From positions 96,735 to 160,734 of the forward strand of contig VCAZ01000339.1 in NCBI GenBank assembly GCA_005784505.1: 64,000 nt of DNA, written 5' to 3'. A model generated the notes under the pieces. It was not told where the DNA came from and ran no database searches. It saw nothing but the letters and a program-made list of their open reading frames with translations. The number at the start of each line of letters is the position of its first letter. The stretch's first letter is position 1. Shown here piece after piece: positions 44,830 through 56,463 of this stretch. The position numbers were made by a program, and so were the translations under genes. The stretch is from Bagarius yarrelli (taxonomy: Eukaryota > Chordata > Actinopteri > Siluriformes > Sisoridae).

Positions 44830-45704
44830 GGTTTCGCGGGGCAAAAAGCACTAAAATGATTGGGACCCCCAAAGTAGAAACATAGCTTTGATTGTAACCG
44901 GCGCTGACGTTCCTGGGGTCAACATTTAGTGAAACCCAACTGCATGGGCCCTGTGTCTTCCTGAGTGGTGGTCACAGTGGTATGTATGCAGGGGCCAGAC
45001 TATGCTACTCTGAGGTTCTTGGGAACTATTACAAATTAAATTGTCTAACTGCACCGCCATAGCCACATACTGTGAAAATGTACCTGTGTCAGTCTGAAGC
45101 CATGGGTTAAGTTCTTCCTTAAACTGGGATTTAAGAGCCACCTTATTGAACCCGCTTTGTGCAGCCAAGGTGCGAAATTGGATGGTATACTCCGTGGCTG
45201 ACAGTGTGCCTTGGTACAACCGGTGAAGCTGTCTAGAAATATCTAGTCCTCTGAAGAATATTCAAACACCTCACGAAGTTGCAATGTAGAATAATGCACC
45301 AAGGAAGAAACCTGTGGATTGGAATCCCAGACGACAGCCGACACCCAGTCTAGCGCTTTACCAAAAGCAGAGATAGCAGGAATGAGCTTTTCTTACTTTC
45401 TGATGGGATTTGACATTGCCATATAAATCGTATATAAAGCTTCAGAGTGCTGTCAAACACGCATGAAGGGGGGGAAATGAAATGACAATGTTCCGGAGCT
45501 GACCTGAGGCTGTGGTTGCTGCTCTTGTAGACTTGCCGGTTGAGCTCCCGTAGTATTCTGTGAAGAAGTAGTCATAGAGGGATCCATGTTGCAGAATGTG
45601 AAAGAAAGGTAATCCAAAAGTTTGGTCAAAGAACAGGAAAAGTTTGGTATTGGTGGTGGAAGGACGGAGTTCTTACATAAACACAACAAACACAATAAAC
45701 ACAT
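44830..45704 (-). pseudogene. gag: Gypsy gag
   Basis: The ATG near 45589 opens MDPSMTTSSQNTTGAQPAS (Gag start). A capsid-like stretch lies at 45219-44926 (GTLSATEYTIQFRTLAAQSG, FNKVALKSQFKEELNPWLQT). A zinc-knuckle-like box near 44850-44890 reads CFYFGGPNHFSAFC, where the second Cys of the usual CCHC is Phe. Frameshifts separate the parts. Confidence 0.8.
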
Positions 45705-46214
45705 TATAAAGCAACAGAAAGTGTAGATGTTTATAGTGTTTACTATGAGTTTGTGTGTATGTGTATGTAGACATGAGAGCCGTATGTGTATATGTTATTA
45801 AGGTAATGTCGTTAAATGAAATCCAACATAATTATATTGGAAAATATGTAGCTTCCTACAAACACACATATAGACAGATATAAATAAAAATGGATGAGAG
45901 TTCAGAAGTAATCTCATCTGAGTGTCAGTAATATAATATTGACTAACAGGAAGTCTAACGAGAAAAGTCCTGGGGCAGAAGGTGGAGGAGTTCAACCCTT
46001 TACTTTCTGTTTACATTCGATTCCTTACAAAAAAATCTAATTAGTTGAGAGTTTGGATGTTGGGAGTTGAGCAGCTACACTAAGTTGATTTCAGCATTTA
46101 TGACAGACACAGAAACACGAACATGTTGTGTTGATTTAATTACTTTTACATAATCTCACTGCTAAATATTAACACACATCACACACATTACAGACACACA
46201 CAGACATACTGTAA

Positions 46215-46580
46215 AGAAAAAACAAATGAATCCCCTGTAAATTTTGTACATTTGTCCACTGATATAATATAGCAATTATAGAATAATAAAAGATCAGTCT
46301 ATAATTTTAATGTTTGGTTTATTCTTACAGAATAACAACTTTCATTTTAATGAGTGAAGTATTTGATCGCCAATCAATCATTAAGATTTCTGTCCCCTAG
46401 GTGACTTTTATACAGATAACGAACTGAGATTGGAAACAGTCCCTTTGGGAGAGTTCCTTTAAGAAAGTCCCTCTAAGAAAGTCCCTTTAAGATAGTCCCT
46501 CAGTTACCTGTATAAAAGACACCTGGGAGACAGAAATCTTACTAATTTCTGTCTGTGGGCAGAGTCAATAAAATATATTA
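46215..46580. mobile_element. Tc1/mariner-type non-autonomous element with internal hairpin
   Basis: The core has inverted arms: AAGATTTCTGTCCCCTAGGT (46383 on) and its near-complement ACCTGGGAGACAGAAATCTT (about 46526-46545), each joined to a CTTTTATACAG / CTGTATAAAAG stretch. Between them are three or four AAGTCCCT-type repeats. Phrases such as AGTATTTGATC and GTACATTTGTCCACTGA match Tc1-like fish transposons I remember. No transposase is present. Confidence 0.6.
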
Positions 46581-46957
46581 ATTTATGTTAATACATTTAC
46601 AACAAATTTGTACCACTTAGTAACTTAATAAAACAAATGTTTCAGAAAGGAAATTGAATGTGTGTGTGTGCCGTCTTTTATCTCTGCTCTGGTTTAGAGT
46701 TGAACTAGTGGTGGGTGTGTGAGCAGTGATTCCTCATCTGTGGAAAATTCCACTCTGCTTCTGCTGCATGATGAATAATGAACGATTTCCTTTCCGCCTT
46801 TTCTTTTTTTAAAGAATGAAGTGGAAAAATCCCAAACTCAATTATAGAAAGAAAAAAACTTAATCACAATGGGGAAAAATTGTTTTAAAGAGCCTGAGAG
46901 GCAAAGTAAGAGCCTCATCCTGATCTTGGAAATTTCCATCAGAGTAAAAACCTATCC

Positions 46958-47213
46958 CATTATCATCATCATCATTATTATCATTATCAATAACATCATC
47001 AGCAGCAGCAGCATCATCACCACCATCATCATCATCATTACCAACATCATCATCATCATTACCATAATTGTCGTCATCATCATCATCATTAATATTATCA
47101 CTATTATCATCATCACCATTATCATCATCATTATCATAATCACCATCATCATCACCATCATCATCATCACCATCATCATCATTATTATCATCATCATCAC
47201 CATCATCATGGTT
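46958..47213. repeat. (ATC)n trinucleotide microsatellite
   Basis: About 250 bases of ATC/ATT/ACC triplets; produces false Ile-rich (+) and Met-rich (-) frames. Confidence 0.97.
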
Positions 47214-47849
47214 TTGGATGAAGATGACTGATTTTCTCAGACGATTTAATCTGAACTGTTACTTTTGTGTTACTATAGGTGGAATACATGAATCTCACTT
47301 CCTGTACAGAGTTTTTACTTTTACAGAAATCAAAAACTCTACATGATTCAGTTCTGACCTTTCCACAGCAATAAATAACCAGCGGCTCAGTTCTTCTCTG
47401 CGTCTGATTGATGTGATTGTGTTTAGAATGCGGTGGCCTTTTCTTTTCTTTCTTTTTTTGTTGTTTTTTTGTGTTTGGTCTAAAAAAAGAAGAAAGAGAA
47501 GGACATGTCTCTAATTCTTTAAAGCTGAGTCTTTATTTGCCAACGCAGATGTGTTTAAAAAGCAGGAGAGCGAAACAGCTCTGATACTATGCAGAACCCA
47601 GTTCCAGGAGATGATCTACTGAATGTAACATCCTTCAGTGAAAGTGAAAATTTGGACAAGGATAATAAGCTTGAATTTTTCAATGTAAAAAATTTGAGAT
47701 TTTCGATATATATGTTTAATATATATAAAATATTCCATATATTATTTTTTCAAATATAAATAAGTCCTATTTAAAGCTACTATAAAATTGCAGTCATGTT
47801 TATGGTTAAACCAAAATTAACATTTTATCAATCAGTATGTTTGTTTACC
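47214..47849. other. Non-coding stretch
   Basis: AT-rich. No gene seen. Confidence 0.5.
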
Positions 47850-48265
47850 TGCCTTATTAACCCTAACTTTTGAACCCTACCTTATTAACCTTACCTTATT
47901 AACTCCTTCTTATCAATCCTACCTTATTAAATACACCTTTTAAACCCAAATTTATTACCCCACCATATTAACCATGCCTTATTAAATGATTTTCATTAAT
48001 CCCACCATATTAACCCAACTATCTAACTCTTCCTCTTTAACCCTGTCTTATAAACCCAACCATATTAGCCCCACCTCCTTAATCCTTCTTTATAAACCTT
48101 GCTTTATAAATCCCGCCTTATTAACCCTGCTTTTTTAACCCTATCTTTTAAAACCTGCTTTATTAATTCCTCTTTATTAACCTCACTTCATTAATTCCAC
48201 TTAATTAAGCCCACCTTATTAACCCCACCTTATTATCCCTGCCCTATTAACTGTGTCTTATTAAA
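47850..48265 (+). repeat. ACCTTATTAACCC minisatellite
   Basis: About 28 imperfect units of 13-17 bases approximating CCTTATTAACCCYA over 400 bases. Confidence 0.8.
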
Positions 48266-49640
48266 AATGCATCACATAAACCCCTATACCAGCCCTGAGA
48301 CCTCACTCTCTAATTAACTTCACCCTGTAGACCCAGATTCAGGGTTCAATAAGGTTTCTCTCATTTACATTTACATTCACATATTTTATCAAATGCTGTT
48401 ATTCTAAATGATGTAAAAAAGTGGTTTAAGTCTTACAAACATTAAATAATAGCGAAGCGAACATTCAGAATTGACGAAAAAGAAAGTCTTGGGTGGTTTT
48501 TTTTTGCTCTTTGGTATCAGCCATGTCAACTGTAACTGCTGAGTAAATTAAAGCTACTGCTTTAGCTCAGACACTCAGGTAAAAAAGGAGACAGAAGAGA
48601 CAGAGACAGCTGTGATCAGTGGGATCTCTGACACACAATGATCAAAGTGAAGCAGGACAGACTGTTGCTGTGGGAGATTTACTGTAGGAAAAGATTAAAA
48701 GACTCTGGAAAGGTCGAGATAAGCTTATAAGTATAAGAGCTTGATAGAATAAGAGAAAAAGACACAAAAGTGTAAGAAAGAGAAAAATAAAGAGTAGAAG
48801 AGATGAATATATAGATAGGTAGAGAGAGAGAGAGTAAAAGAGAGAGAGGGAGAGCTCTTTTTGACTGTGAGCATTGGGGAAAACTATTGATGCATTTACT
48901 CATTTGCTCCTGATGCCATTATTTTAGGACAATTGCTAGGCACAGTGCCCCTGTGACTTAGGTTCCGCTGCTGTGCCTCATCTGATGTTGTGGGTCTCCC
49001 AGACAGAGACTTATCTCAGTCCACAACTGCTAGCCCCATAGGTCTCAATCTGGATAAGAAAGCCTGCTCTGTGGATTCTACCTACAGAGAAAGACCCTAC
49101 AGCTGCAGCTATTGTCCTCTGTAGAGGTTAGTGTGGAGTTGCCGCCATGCTCCCTAGCATATAAGGAGGGGCGGCTGTCACCATGGCAGTTGTTAAGATG
49201 AGTATAGCTTGGTTGACCAAAACCAGGGACATGCAAAAAACAAACGACAAATGTGTTCTCAGAGCCAGGGTACAATCTCGACCCAGGGGACTGCAATTAT
49301 TTCCAGACCTCCAGACCGAGGTGTAAAAATCTTGAAACAAACCATACTCTGTTAGACTAGTGACTAGCTATGGAGGACCTCATTCTGGATGGTCATCCTC
49401 CTTTAAATACCTTTTCTTCACCACGTCAGTACGCACAAACAGTTATATACACACAAACATCCAAATACACACAACCAAACAATCACACAAATACACACAT
49501 CAAATATATAAATAGTAAAAATAAGGACAGTCAAAAGGACTCCTAATAGTACATTTTTCAAAAATATACTGTAACAGATGAATTCTAAACTCACCTTTTG
49601 CATCTGACAAGATTATTTTTAATCGCAGAAATGTACTTTT
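48266..49640. other. Non-coding stretch
   Basis: GA-rich patch at 48820-48855. Minus-strand frames at 49078-49340 lack recognisable motifs. No supported gene. Confidence 0.4.
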
Positions 49641-49689
49641 ATCTGAGATAGCATCTGAGCTAACGCCTGAATTAATGCCTGAGCTAACC

Positions 49690-51055
49690 TCTGGTCGATT
49701 TTAGTTCAGCTTTTAATACAATTAGCCCTTCTAAGCTAACCTTGAAGCTGAAACAGCTCGGCATCAGCATACACCTTTGCAATTGGACCCTGGACTTCCT
49801 TACAAACAGATCACAGTCTGTTGAATAACATCACCTCCTCCAATCTCACCATCAAAACCGTAGTAGGTTCCCCAGGGTTGTGTTTTGTCCCCTCTCCTAT
49901 ACTCCCTTTTCACCTATGATTGCATGCCTGTCTATGCGTCAAACACAGCATTGTCAAGCTCACACAGATGACATCACGGTAGTAGGCCTGATCAGAGGTA
50001 ACGATGCCTACAGGGAGGAGATCCAGCACCTGGCAGCATGGTGTGAGGACAATAACCTGGAACTCAACACTAAGAAGACAAAGGAGGTCATTGTGGATTT
50101 CAGACGAGCTAGCAATCACACTCATCCTCCAATACACATCAACGGAGCGGCTGTTGAGCGTGTACCTAGCTTCAAGTTCCTAGGAATCCACATCTCTGAG
50201 GATCTCACCTGGTCTCTGAACTCTTCTTTCCTGGTCAAAAAGGCACAACAGCGCCTATATTTTCTGAGGAGACTTAAAAAGTCTCATCTCAGCAATAGGA
50301 TACTGGAGAACTTTTACTGCAGTACCATCGAGAGCATCCTCACAAACTGCATCTCAGTATGGTACAGCAGCTGCACTGCTTCAGACCGCACAGCCCTTCA
50401 GAGGGTGGTGAAAACCGCCCAACGAATCATCGGCACTCAGCTAACCCACCCTGGACAATATACACAAAAAAAACGCTGTCTGCAAAGGGCGAGAGGCATA
50501 ATCAAAGATCCCTCTCACCCCAACCACGGACTGTTCACTCTCCTCCCATCAGGCAGACGCTACCGATGCCTCAGAGCCCGCACAAACAGACTGAAAAACA
50601 GCTTCTTTCCTGTGGCTGTTTTCTGCACTGAACAGCTGATATACAGTATTAATTACTACTACTGCACTGCCACTTCTGTACTTTGCACTACCTTATCATT
50701 ATGCATCTTTGCACAATCTATACAATCTATACTATATCTTTCTATATCAATCTGTACAGTACTTTGCACTACCTATCATTATGCATCTTTTGTACAATCT
50801 ATAACTAGCTATTGTTACATATACTCTATCCATATTCTATCCATACTCCATACTCTATACTCTATCCATATACCTCTGTACATTATTTACCCCACCTCTC
50901 TGTAATTATCATCCCCATACCCTATTTATTACACTGATATTTATTGTAAATAAGCCACTTATGCACTTCTGGTTAGATGCTAACTGCATTTCATTGGCTC
51001 TGTACATGTACCTTGCACAATGAAAATAAAGTTCAATCTAATCTAATCTAATCTA
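49690..51055 (+). mobile_element. Rex1/CR1-like LINE, 3' half
   Basis: 5'-truncated LINE on plus, with the last third of the reverse transcriptase, a 3' UTR rich in TACTCTATCC-type repeats (50820-50880), and the tail GAAAATAAAGTTCAATC followed by (TCTAA)n at 51031-51055. It belongs to the same family as the minus-strand piece at 54600-56330, judging from the SAFNTI motif in both. The assignment to Rex1 rather than another CR1-group LINE is tentative. Confidence 0.75.
49880..50660 (+). pseudogene. Rex1/CR1-like reverse transcriptase C-terminal part
   Basis: Upstream of the frame, 49690-49880 keeps decayed motif A (SAFNTI) and motif B (GSPQGCVLSP-like) in other frames. Then HTDDITVVGLIRGNDAYREE: motif C normally reads ADDT, so the catalytic pair DD survives (HTDD). 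Next ELNTKKTKEVIVDFRRASN, FKFLGIHISEDLTWSLNSSF, QRLYFLRRLKKSHLSNRILE, FYCSTIESILTNCISVWYSS, RVVKTAQRIIGTQL and FTLLPSGRRYRCLRARTNRL. The coding part ends near SFFPVAVF; the open frame beyond it is AT-rich 3' UTR. Confidence 0.85.
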
Positions 51056-52019
51056 ATAAAATAAAGTCAACACCTGATTTCTCCTTTCTTTCCAGTTCTG
51101 TATTACACAAAATGCTTGATGTGTGTGTGTGAGATAAATTAAAGTGTACCGCTCTCTACTAATCTATAACACAGATGTTATTTGTATATTTTAGCTACAG
51201 ATTTAAATAATTAGCTACAGAGCATAAAGGACATTACAGATGAAAAATCACACAGAGGGACATATTTAAAAAACAATCATAAACCAAATGGAAACTAAGG
51301 GAGACAGACAGACATGTTTTGTGTGAATAATTCTTTAATTTGAATGATTTATATTATCTGGAGGTTTTCTGGTTGCAAGGTTGGTGTTAAGAGGTGAGGT
51401 AAGTACACACTTTAGAGGCACCAGAACAAGTGCACCCTTTAACACACACATGCTTTCAGTTATAGAACGTGTTTTACTTAGATACTCTTAATATATAAAT
51501 ACAACCCACATTCATTATTAGCGTAACCCGCCTCAAGACACCAGGCCACGCCCCTGTGATGGAAGAGCGGTGCATCTGCGGCACACTGTAGGGTAAGATG
51601 AAAAAATTAGGCAATTTCATGAAAATAAGTTATGAGTGCAAATTTCTTCCTCTGCCTAAATCCTATTAGTTCATTCAATAACGGATCGCACCGATTTTAG
51701 CAGCTGATGTCAATTTCGTCTAAACAAGCTGTCTGTTGTATGAAGTAATTTAAATAACAGCACCGTCTCATCCTAAAGCAATTTGTACACTGTCAATCTT
51801 TATTTGTGTCCAAAATGCAGAGAGAGAGAGAGAAGAGAAAGAAAGAGAAAGAACGAGAGACAGAGAGCAAGAAAGTAAGAAAATATGATACACAGACAGA
51901 GAAAGAGAGAAAGAGAGAGAAAAGAGAGATTTTGATTTGTACTAAATATTATATGTATTAAAACAATTATATACAAAAAACAATCAATTCGATACAATAC
52001 AACTTAAATCAATATGTTC
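51056..52019. other. Non-coding stretch
   Basis: GA-rich patch 51820-51930. No gene seen. Confidence 0.5.
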
Positions 52020-52189
52020 TGAAAGATTAAAAATTATTGTCTTTAACAGAACAGAGCACATTTTTATAACACCATCTGCTGGAAAACTTTGACAAATCAT
52101 TAATCAGACTGTAATAATTAAAGTCTATTCTTAGATGTGCCTTTAGCATTTTAACAAAAACAGCATCATCATCTGTGGATCCTTCCACC

Positions 52190-52825
52190 TTATTTCGTCT
52201 GCATATATATACCGCCATCCATCTTTGCACTTCCCAAAATTAAATTAAAAAGTTGACATTGTTCTCTTTTTTTGGAGAATAACTGAAGTCGAAAATAAAC
52301 AATTGTTTGGAAAAAAACTACACCAAACAACTCAAACAGATCTTTTAACCTTGAGAACAGTGGCAGGAGACGACAACAGCCCAGAAAAAAATAGAAAATT
52401 GTCTTACATAAGGTACAGAATGGACATTTATGATTAATGTCAGGGTTTAACACAAAAACAAAAGCATTACTAGCCACAACTAAGTGAAAAACCCTCCACT
52501 GCAAATCAGCAACTCTTTTTTCCAATGGCGGTTTGTACAGCTCTTCATTCATTTTAGCAATTTCTATTACATCCTGGTTCAGTGCAATGTTATCAGAGAT
52601 CAACCTGCCAGATATGCAATAGGTCTGATCAGGAGAGATAACTTTACTCAGTTTTATTGGCAAAACCTTTGAGATTAATTTATAGTCAGGGCACAGCAGG
52701 GACACGGGTCTCCAGTTCTTTATGAGCCACAGATCACCTCGTTTTGGCAGCAGTGTCAGCACTGCCATTCTACAACTTAAAATCAATCTTCCATTTACCA
52801 AGCTATTATTTAATACCTTCAACAA
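52190..52825 (-). pseudogene. L1-Tx1 ORF2: RT fingers fused to C-terminal domain
   Basis: A single 211-codon frame in which the fingers region (LPKRGDLWLIKNWRPVSLLC) is joined after ALNQDVIEIAKMNEELYKPP to the distal LQWRVFHLVVASNAFVFVLN and HKCPFCTLCKTIF region. The intervening palm, including the YxDD box, is missing, yet the frame stays open through the joint. Confidence 0.8.
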
Positions 52826-53381
52826 ATCTTCTCCAATTACTGGCCAAAAGAACTACAGGTAGACCATCCAACCAGGAGTTTTTCCACTTTGCATGCTTTG
52901 TAAGGCTGCATATAGTTCTTTTAGGGAAACCTTCCAGCCTTGCATAACTCTCTTCTTTTACTTGCGGAAGATCCGTGTAAAAGCTCTGCATAGTCATTGG
53001 CTCGTCATGATGCTCAGATTCATACAGTTTGCTAAAAAAAACTGACAGCATGGTTGCGAATTTCAGTATGATTTAGCAGTTATTGTCCAGAGTCATACTT
53101 TGGGCTATGAATAAATCTTTTTTGACCATTTTTAAGCTCCAGTCCCAAAAAAAGAAATGCGATGGCACATCTATCTCTATTATGTTCTTATAACAATACC
53201 TGATCAGTGCTCCTTTTGCTGATATTCCTAGCAGTTTTGTTAAAACAGACTTTTTTGACTCAAACGCTTCAACAAAACGTTTATCTTTTGCAGACTCAGC
53301 TAAACTCTGGAGTTCCTCCATCTTTTATTGCTCTCTTTAAAGTTCTTGTCACATTACAATTATATTGTTGACTTAACTGCT

Positions 53382-54292
53382 TTATTTGAACTTTTCCAAA
53401 ATCCCACCATTTTGGAGGGACATAAAAGTATTTTTTGTTTCTTGGTGATTTTTCCAAAAGACTATGAAGACTTTAAAATTCTTATCTTCCAATAGTGCTG
53501 TATTAAAATGCCAATAGGCACTTCTTGGCTTCACACATTTTACCAAGACACAAAAAACAACAAGTGAATGATCGGAAAAGCCCACAGGGCTAATAAAGCA
53601 GTTGTTCAGATGATTTTTAAAACAGTAAAAATGATAAAGTCTTGCCATAGATAAAGTATTGCCTTTACAGTGTGTCCAGGTATACTGCATCTGATTAACA
53701 TTTAGGCCTCTCCATACTTCATGCAATTCATTCTCTAGCAAGTGGACCAAACGAGTACGAGAGGTAGGGTGCACCTCAGCATGATTTCTATCAAGATTAT
53801 TTCCATACAATTCCAGTCACCACCAATAATTAAAATATCCTCATCGCTACAATCTCTGATAATATTGCTTACAATGTCCAAAAAAAATTATCTTTCTGTA
53901 CCCACAGTAATGAAAACAATTTGTACATTTTCATACCTTACTTTAATTTTCAACAGCTGTCCTTTAATTACCTTTCGCACTTTCAACAGACTGGGGTGTG
54001 AAACTTTTCAAAAAAAGAATTCCCACTCCACAACTGTTACTTTGTGACTTAAAAACACTTCATCCTCCCATTCTCTCTTCCAGTCAACTTCATTATAAGC
54101 AGTGCTGTGAGTTTCCTGTACTAAAATAATGTCCATTTTTTTAATGGAGCACAATTTGAAGAAAGAAGCCCATTTTCTTTCATCTCTTGCGCCATTCAAT
54201 TTTAGACTTCCTATTTTTATACTATTTATAGCACAAAAGCAAAAGAGAAAACCACAGAAAAGACTCAGACTAGCCATCTTAAACATCACCAT
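53382..54292 (-). pseudogene. L1-Tx1 endonuclease domain
   Basis: Two frames. N-terminal 54292-54008 has SLKLNGARDERK and QETHSTAYNEVDW (catalytic Glu); C-terminal 53810-53382 has NLDRNHAEVHP, YTWTHCKGNTLSMARLYHFY and GFSDHSLVV (catalytic Asp-His). The Asp-Asn GGDFN-type block lies in the shifted gap near 53,820. Confidence 0.8.
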
Positions 54293-54599
54293 TCTCTAGC
54301 TGTCTTTTTGCTTTCAATACAAGTTTCCTCAAATGATAAATCTCTTGCTTTGTGAAACTTTTCTCTCCTTCATTTTCGGAACATTTTTGAAAATGCTTTA
54401 CAAAATCAATAAAGAGTTGCAAGTCTGGAAAAACATTCTAGAACTTTACATTTCTAGCTCCTTTAGCATTTTTTAGAAAGTTTTTAATACTCAATAAAGA
54501 GTAGCCCTTTTTTTCCACATAATTACACAAAACAACAAAGAGCTTCTTAACAGAAGAACAACACAGAGCTAAAGACAAAGAATACATTGTCTTAACAAC

Positions 54600-56330
54600 A
54601 GAGAGACCTCAATGATTTTCTCAGCTGTCCTCACTATCATCTGCAGTGTCTTGCTATCCGAAATGGTGCAGTTCCCAAACTAGGAAGTGATGCAGCTGCT
54701 CAAAATGCTGACTTATCATTCTTGCTGATGAGACCCACCACGGTCGTGTCATTGGTGAACATGATGATATGATTTGATCTGTGCATTGCTACACAGTCAT
54801 TAGTCAGCAGTGTGAACAGGATCTAGTTGCAGAGGGAGGTGTTCAGGCCCAGCAGGCTTAGCTGCTTGATCAGGTGCTGAGGGATGATTGTGTTAAATGC
54901 TGAACTGAGGTCTATGAACAGCATTCCTATGTCTTTATTGTCAAGTTGTTTGAGGGCCAGATGAAGGGTTGTGGCAATGGCATCCTCCAACGGTCCCAGT
55001 GTGGGAGGCAACAGGGTCTTAATGTGCCTCATGACGAGCCTTTTGAAGCACTTTATCACGATGGGTGTGAGTGTGAAGGGACAGTAGTCATTAAGGCAGG
55101 AGACTTTCAACTTCTTCTGCACAGGGACAATGGTAGCGGCTTTGAGACATGTGAAAAGACAGCGGTGAACAGGGAAGTGTTGATGTCACTAAAAGCATCT
55201 GCTAGTTTTTCTGCACAGTTTTTGAACACTCTGCCGGAAAAGTTGTCCAGTACAGCTGGACTTCTGTGGTTTAACTCTGTTTATAGTTCTCCTATAAACT
55301 CTCTTCACCAGGTTGCTGGGCGGAGGGATGGTCTTTCTCTGGCATCACTGTCACAAGCAGGTGAAGTTGCCTTGTAGTTTGTGAATGTCTGGATGCCCTG
55401 CCACATGCGCTGAGTGTCTCCGCTGTCCTGGAAGTGGCCATGGATTTTCTTAATGCACGCTTTGCCTCTTTGATGGCTCTAGACAGTTTTGTCCTTTGTC
55501 CTTTGCCCTGGAGTCCCTGGACTACAGCATCACACGCACCTCTGTGGTCATCCATGGTTTCTGATTAGACCATGTAGTGATGGTTTTGAAAACAGTCACG
55601 TCATCAATACACTTGCCGATGTAGCTGATCAATGTCTGCCAGTCAGTGCACTCAAAACAGTCCTGAAAAGCAGAAGTAGCTCCTGTTGGCCAGGTTCCCA
55701 CCTGCTTTAAAACCGGTTAAGAGCATCTGCCAAGTGGTCTGAATGCAAGAATTAGCATGACAGAGATGTGGTCTGAAGATCCGCGATGTTGGCAGAGCTC
55801 CGCCGGAATGCACAGGGAGTGTTTGTTTCAGCGTGATCCAGACAAGATTTCCCCTCTTGTCGTAAAGTCCACATATTGATAAAATTTAGGGAGCACTGAT
55901 TTGAGATTTGCATGGTTAAAATCTTTGACAATAATAAACAGTCCGTCGGGGTGAGCATTCTGCAGATCATGAATAGCCCCATAGAGTACATAAAGCGCCT
56001 TCTTATCATTAGTGCTGGGTAAAATTTACACTCTGACAATGAAAAAAAAGGAGTGAATTCTCATGGTAAATAAAACAGCCTGCATCTAATAGCATTGATG
56101 TAATCATTCAGTATTGATGTAAACACACACACCACCACCGCGAGCCTTACCACACAGAGCTGCATTTCTGTCGGCACTAAACAATGTTAACCCATCTAGC
56201 TGAATGGAGGCATCTGCAAGTCTGTCGCTGAGCCATATTTCCATAAAAACAAAGACGCCATGTAGACTGCTGAAGTCGGATATAGTCTAGTTTATTACCC
56301 AGGGAGCAAACCTTGAGCAAAAGTTCTTTT
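54600..56330 (-). mobile_element. Rex1/CR1-like LINE, 5' and middle part
   Basis: On minus: endonuclease remnants (56300-55740: LTPTDCLLLSKILTMQISNQ, FINMWTLRQEGKSCLDHAE, NTPCAFRRSSANIADLQTTS), a linker (55555-55292: RTKLSRAIKEAKRALRKSM), RT fingers (55122 on: SCLNDYCPFTLTPIVIKCFK, RLVMRHIKTLLPPTLGPLED) and motif A (MLFIDLSSAFNTIIPQHLIK). It breaks off after LGLNTSLCN near 54820; a little decayed RT follows to 54600 (NTSLCN then motif regions in other frames). Confidence 0.8.
54823..55122 (-). pseudogene. Rex1/CR1-like reverse transcriptase, fingers to motif A
   Basis: Open frame of 99 codons containing the DYCPFTLTP block (usually NDYRPVALT) and the motif A FIDLSSAFNTI with the catalytic Asp. 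Motifs B and C lie below in broken frames: 54820-54740 keeps traces of the QGCVLSPLL-ADDT region. Confidence 0.8.
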
Positions 56331-56463
56331 TCTTCCACAAAGCACAAAGCTTTTTAACAACACCACAATGTTTAAAAACCTTTCAGATCATTCATCCTTT
56401 TATAAAAAATTAAAATCAATGAAAAGTCTGGATTTTGTTAGTCTGGAGAAAATTCTTTTAACA

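Larger units (their letters stand above)
43395..45720 (-). mobile_element. Ty3/gypsy retrotransposon, internally deleted
   Basis: On minus: LTR remnant (45720 to about 45660), gag (45704-44830), protease (44720-44560), integrase (44540-43957), polypurine run GATGATGGGG (about 43809-43818) and 3' LTR (43806 to about 43395; TGTAAAGTC start). The reverse transcriptase and RNase H are missing: protease sequence runs straight into integrase zinc-finger sequence. The 5' LTR is almost all gone. Related LTR at 35920-36383. Confidence 0.8.
52020..54300 (-). mobile_element. L1-Tx1 LINE, ORF2 with internal deletion
   Basis: On minus from 54300: endonuclease start (KIGSLKLNGARDERKWASFF, IILVQETHSTAYNEVDWKRE), endonuclease end (53810-53382: YGNNLDRNHAEVHPTSRTR, FSDHSLVVFCVLVKC, SAYWHFNTALLEDK), RT N-terminus (53321-52806: FFFWDWSLKMVKK and SVFFSKLYESEHHDE), RT fingers (52825 on: AVLTLLPKRGDLWLIKNWRP, VSLLCPDYKLISKVLPIKLS, DQTYCISGRLISDNIAL) and then directly the C-terminal zinc-like region (CPFCTLCKTIFYFFLGCCRL). 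The palm with the catalytic Asp pair is deleted near 52,560. The C-terminal frame ends at about 52027. Confidence 0.85.

Noticed and set aside
46869..47231. 120-codon Ile-rich ORF and its Met-rich reverse
   Set aside because: Pure (ATC)n microsatellite translated in two directions.
49078..49340. Two overlapping minus ORFs
   Set aside because: No family recognised and the frames overlap each other without supporting signals.
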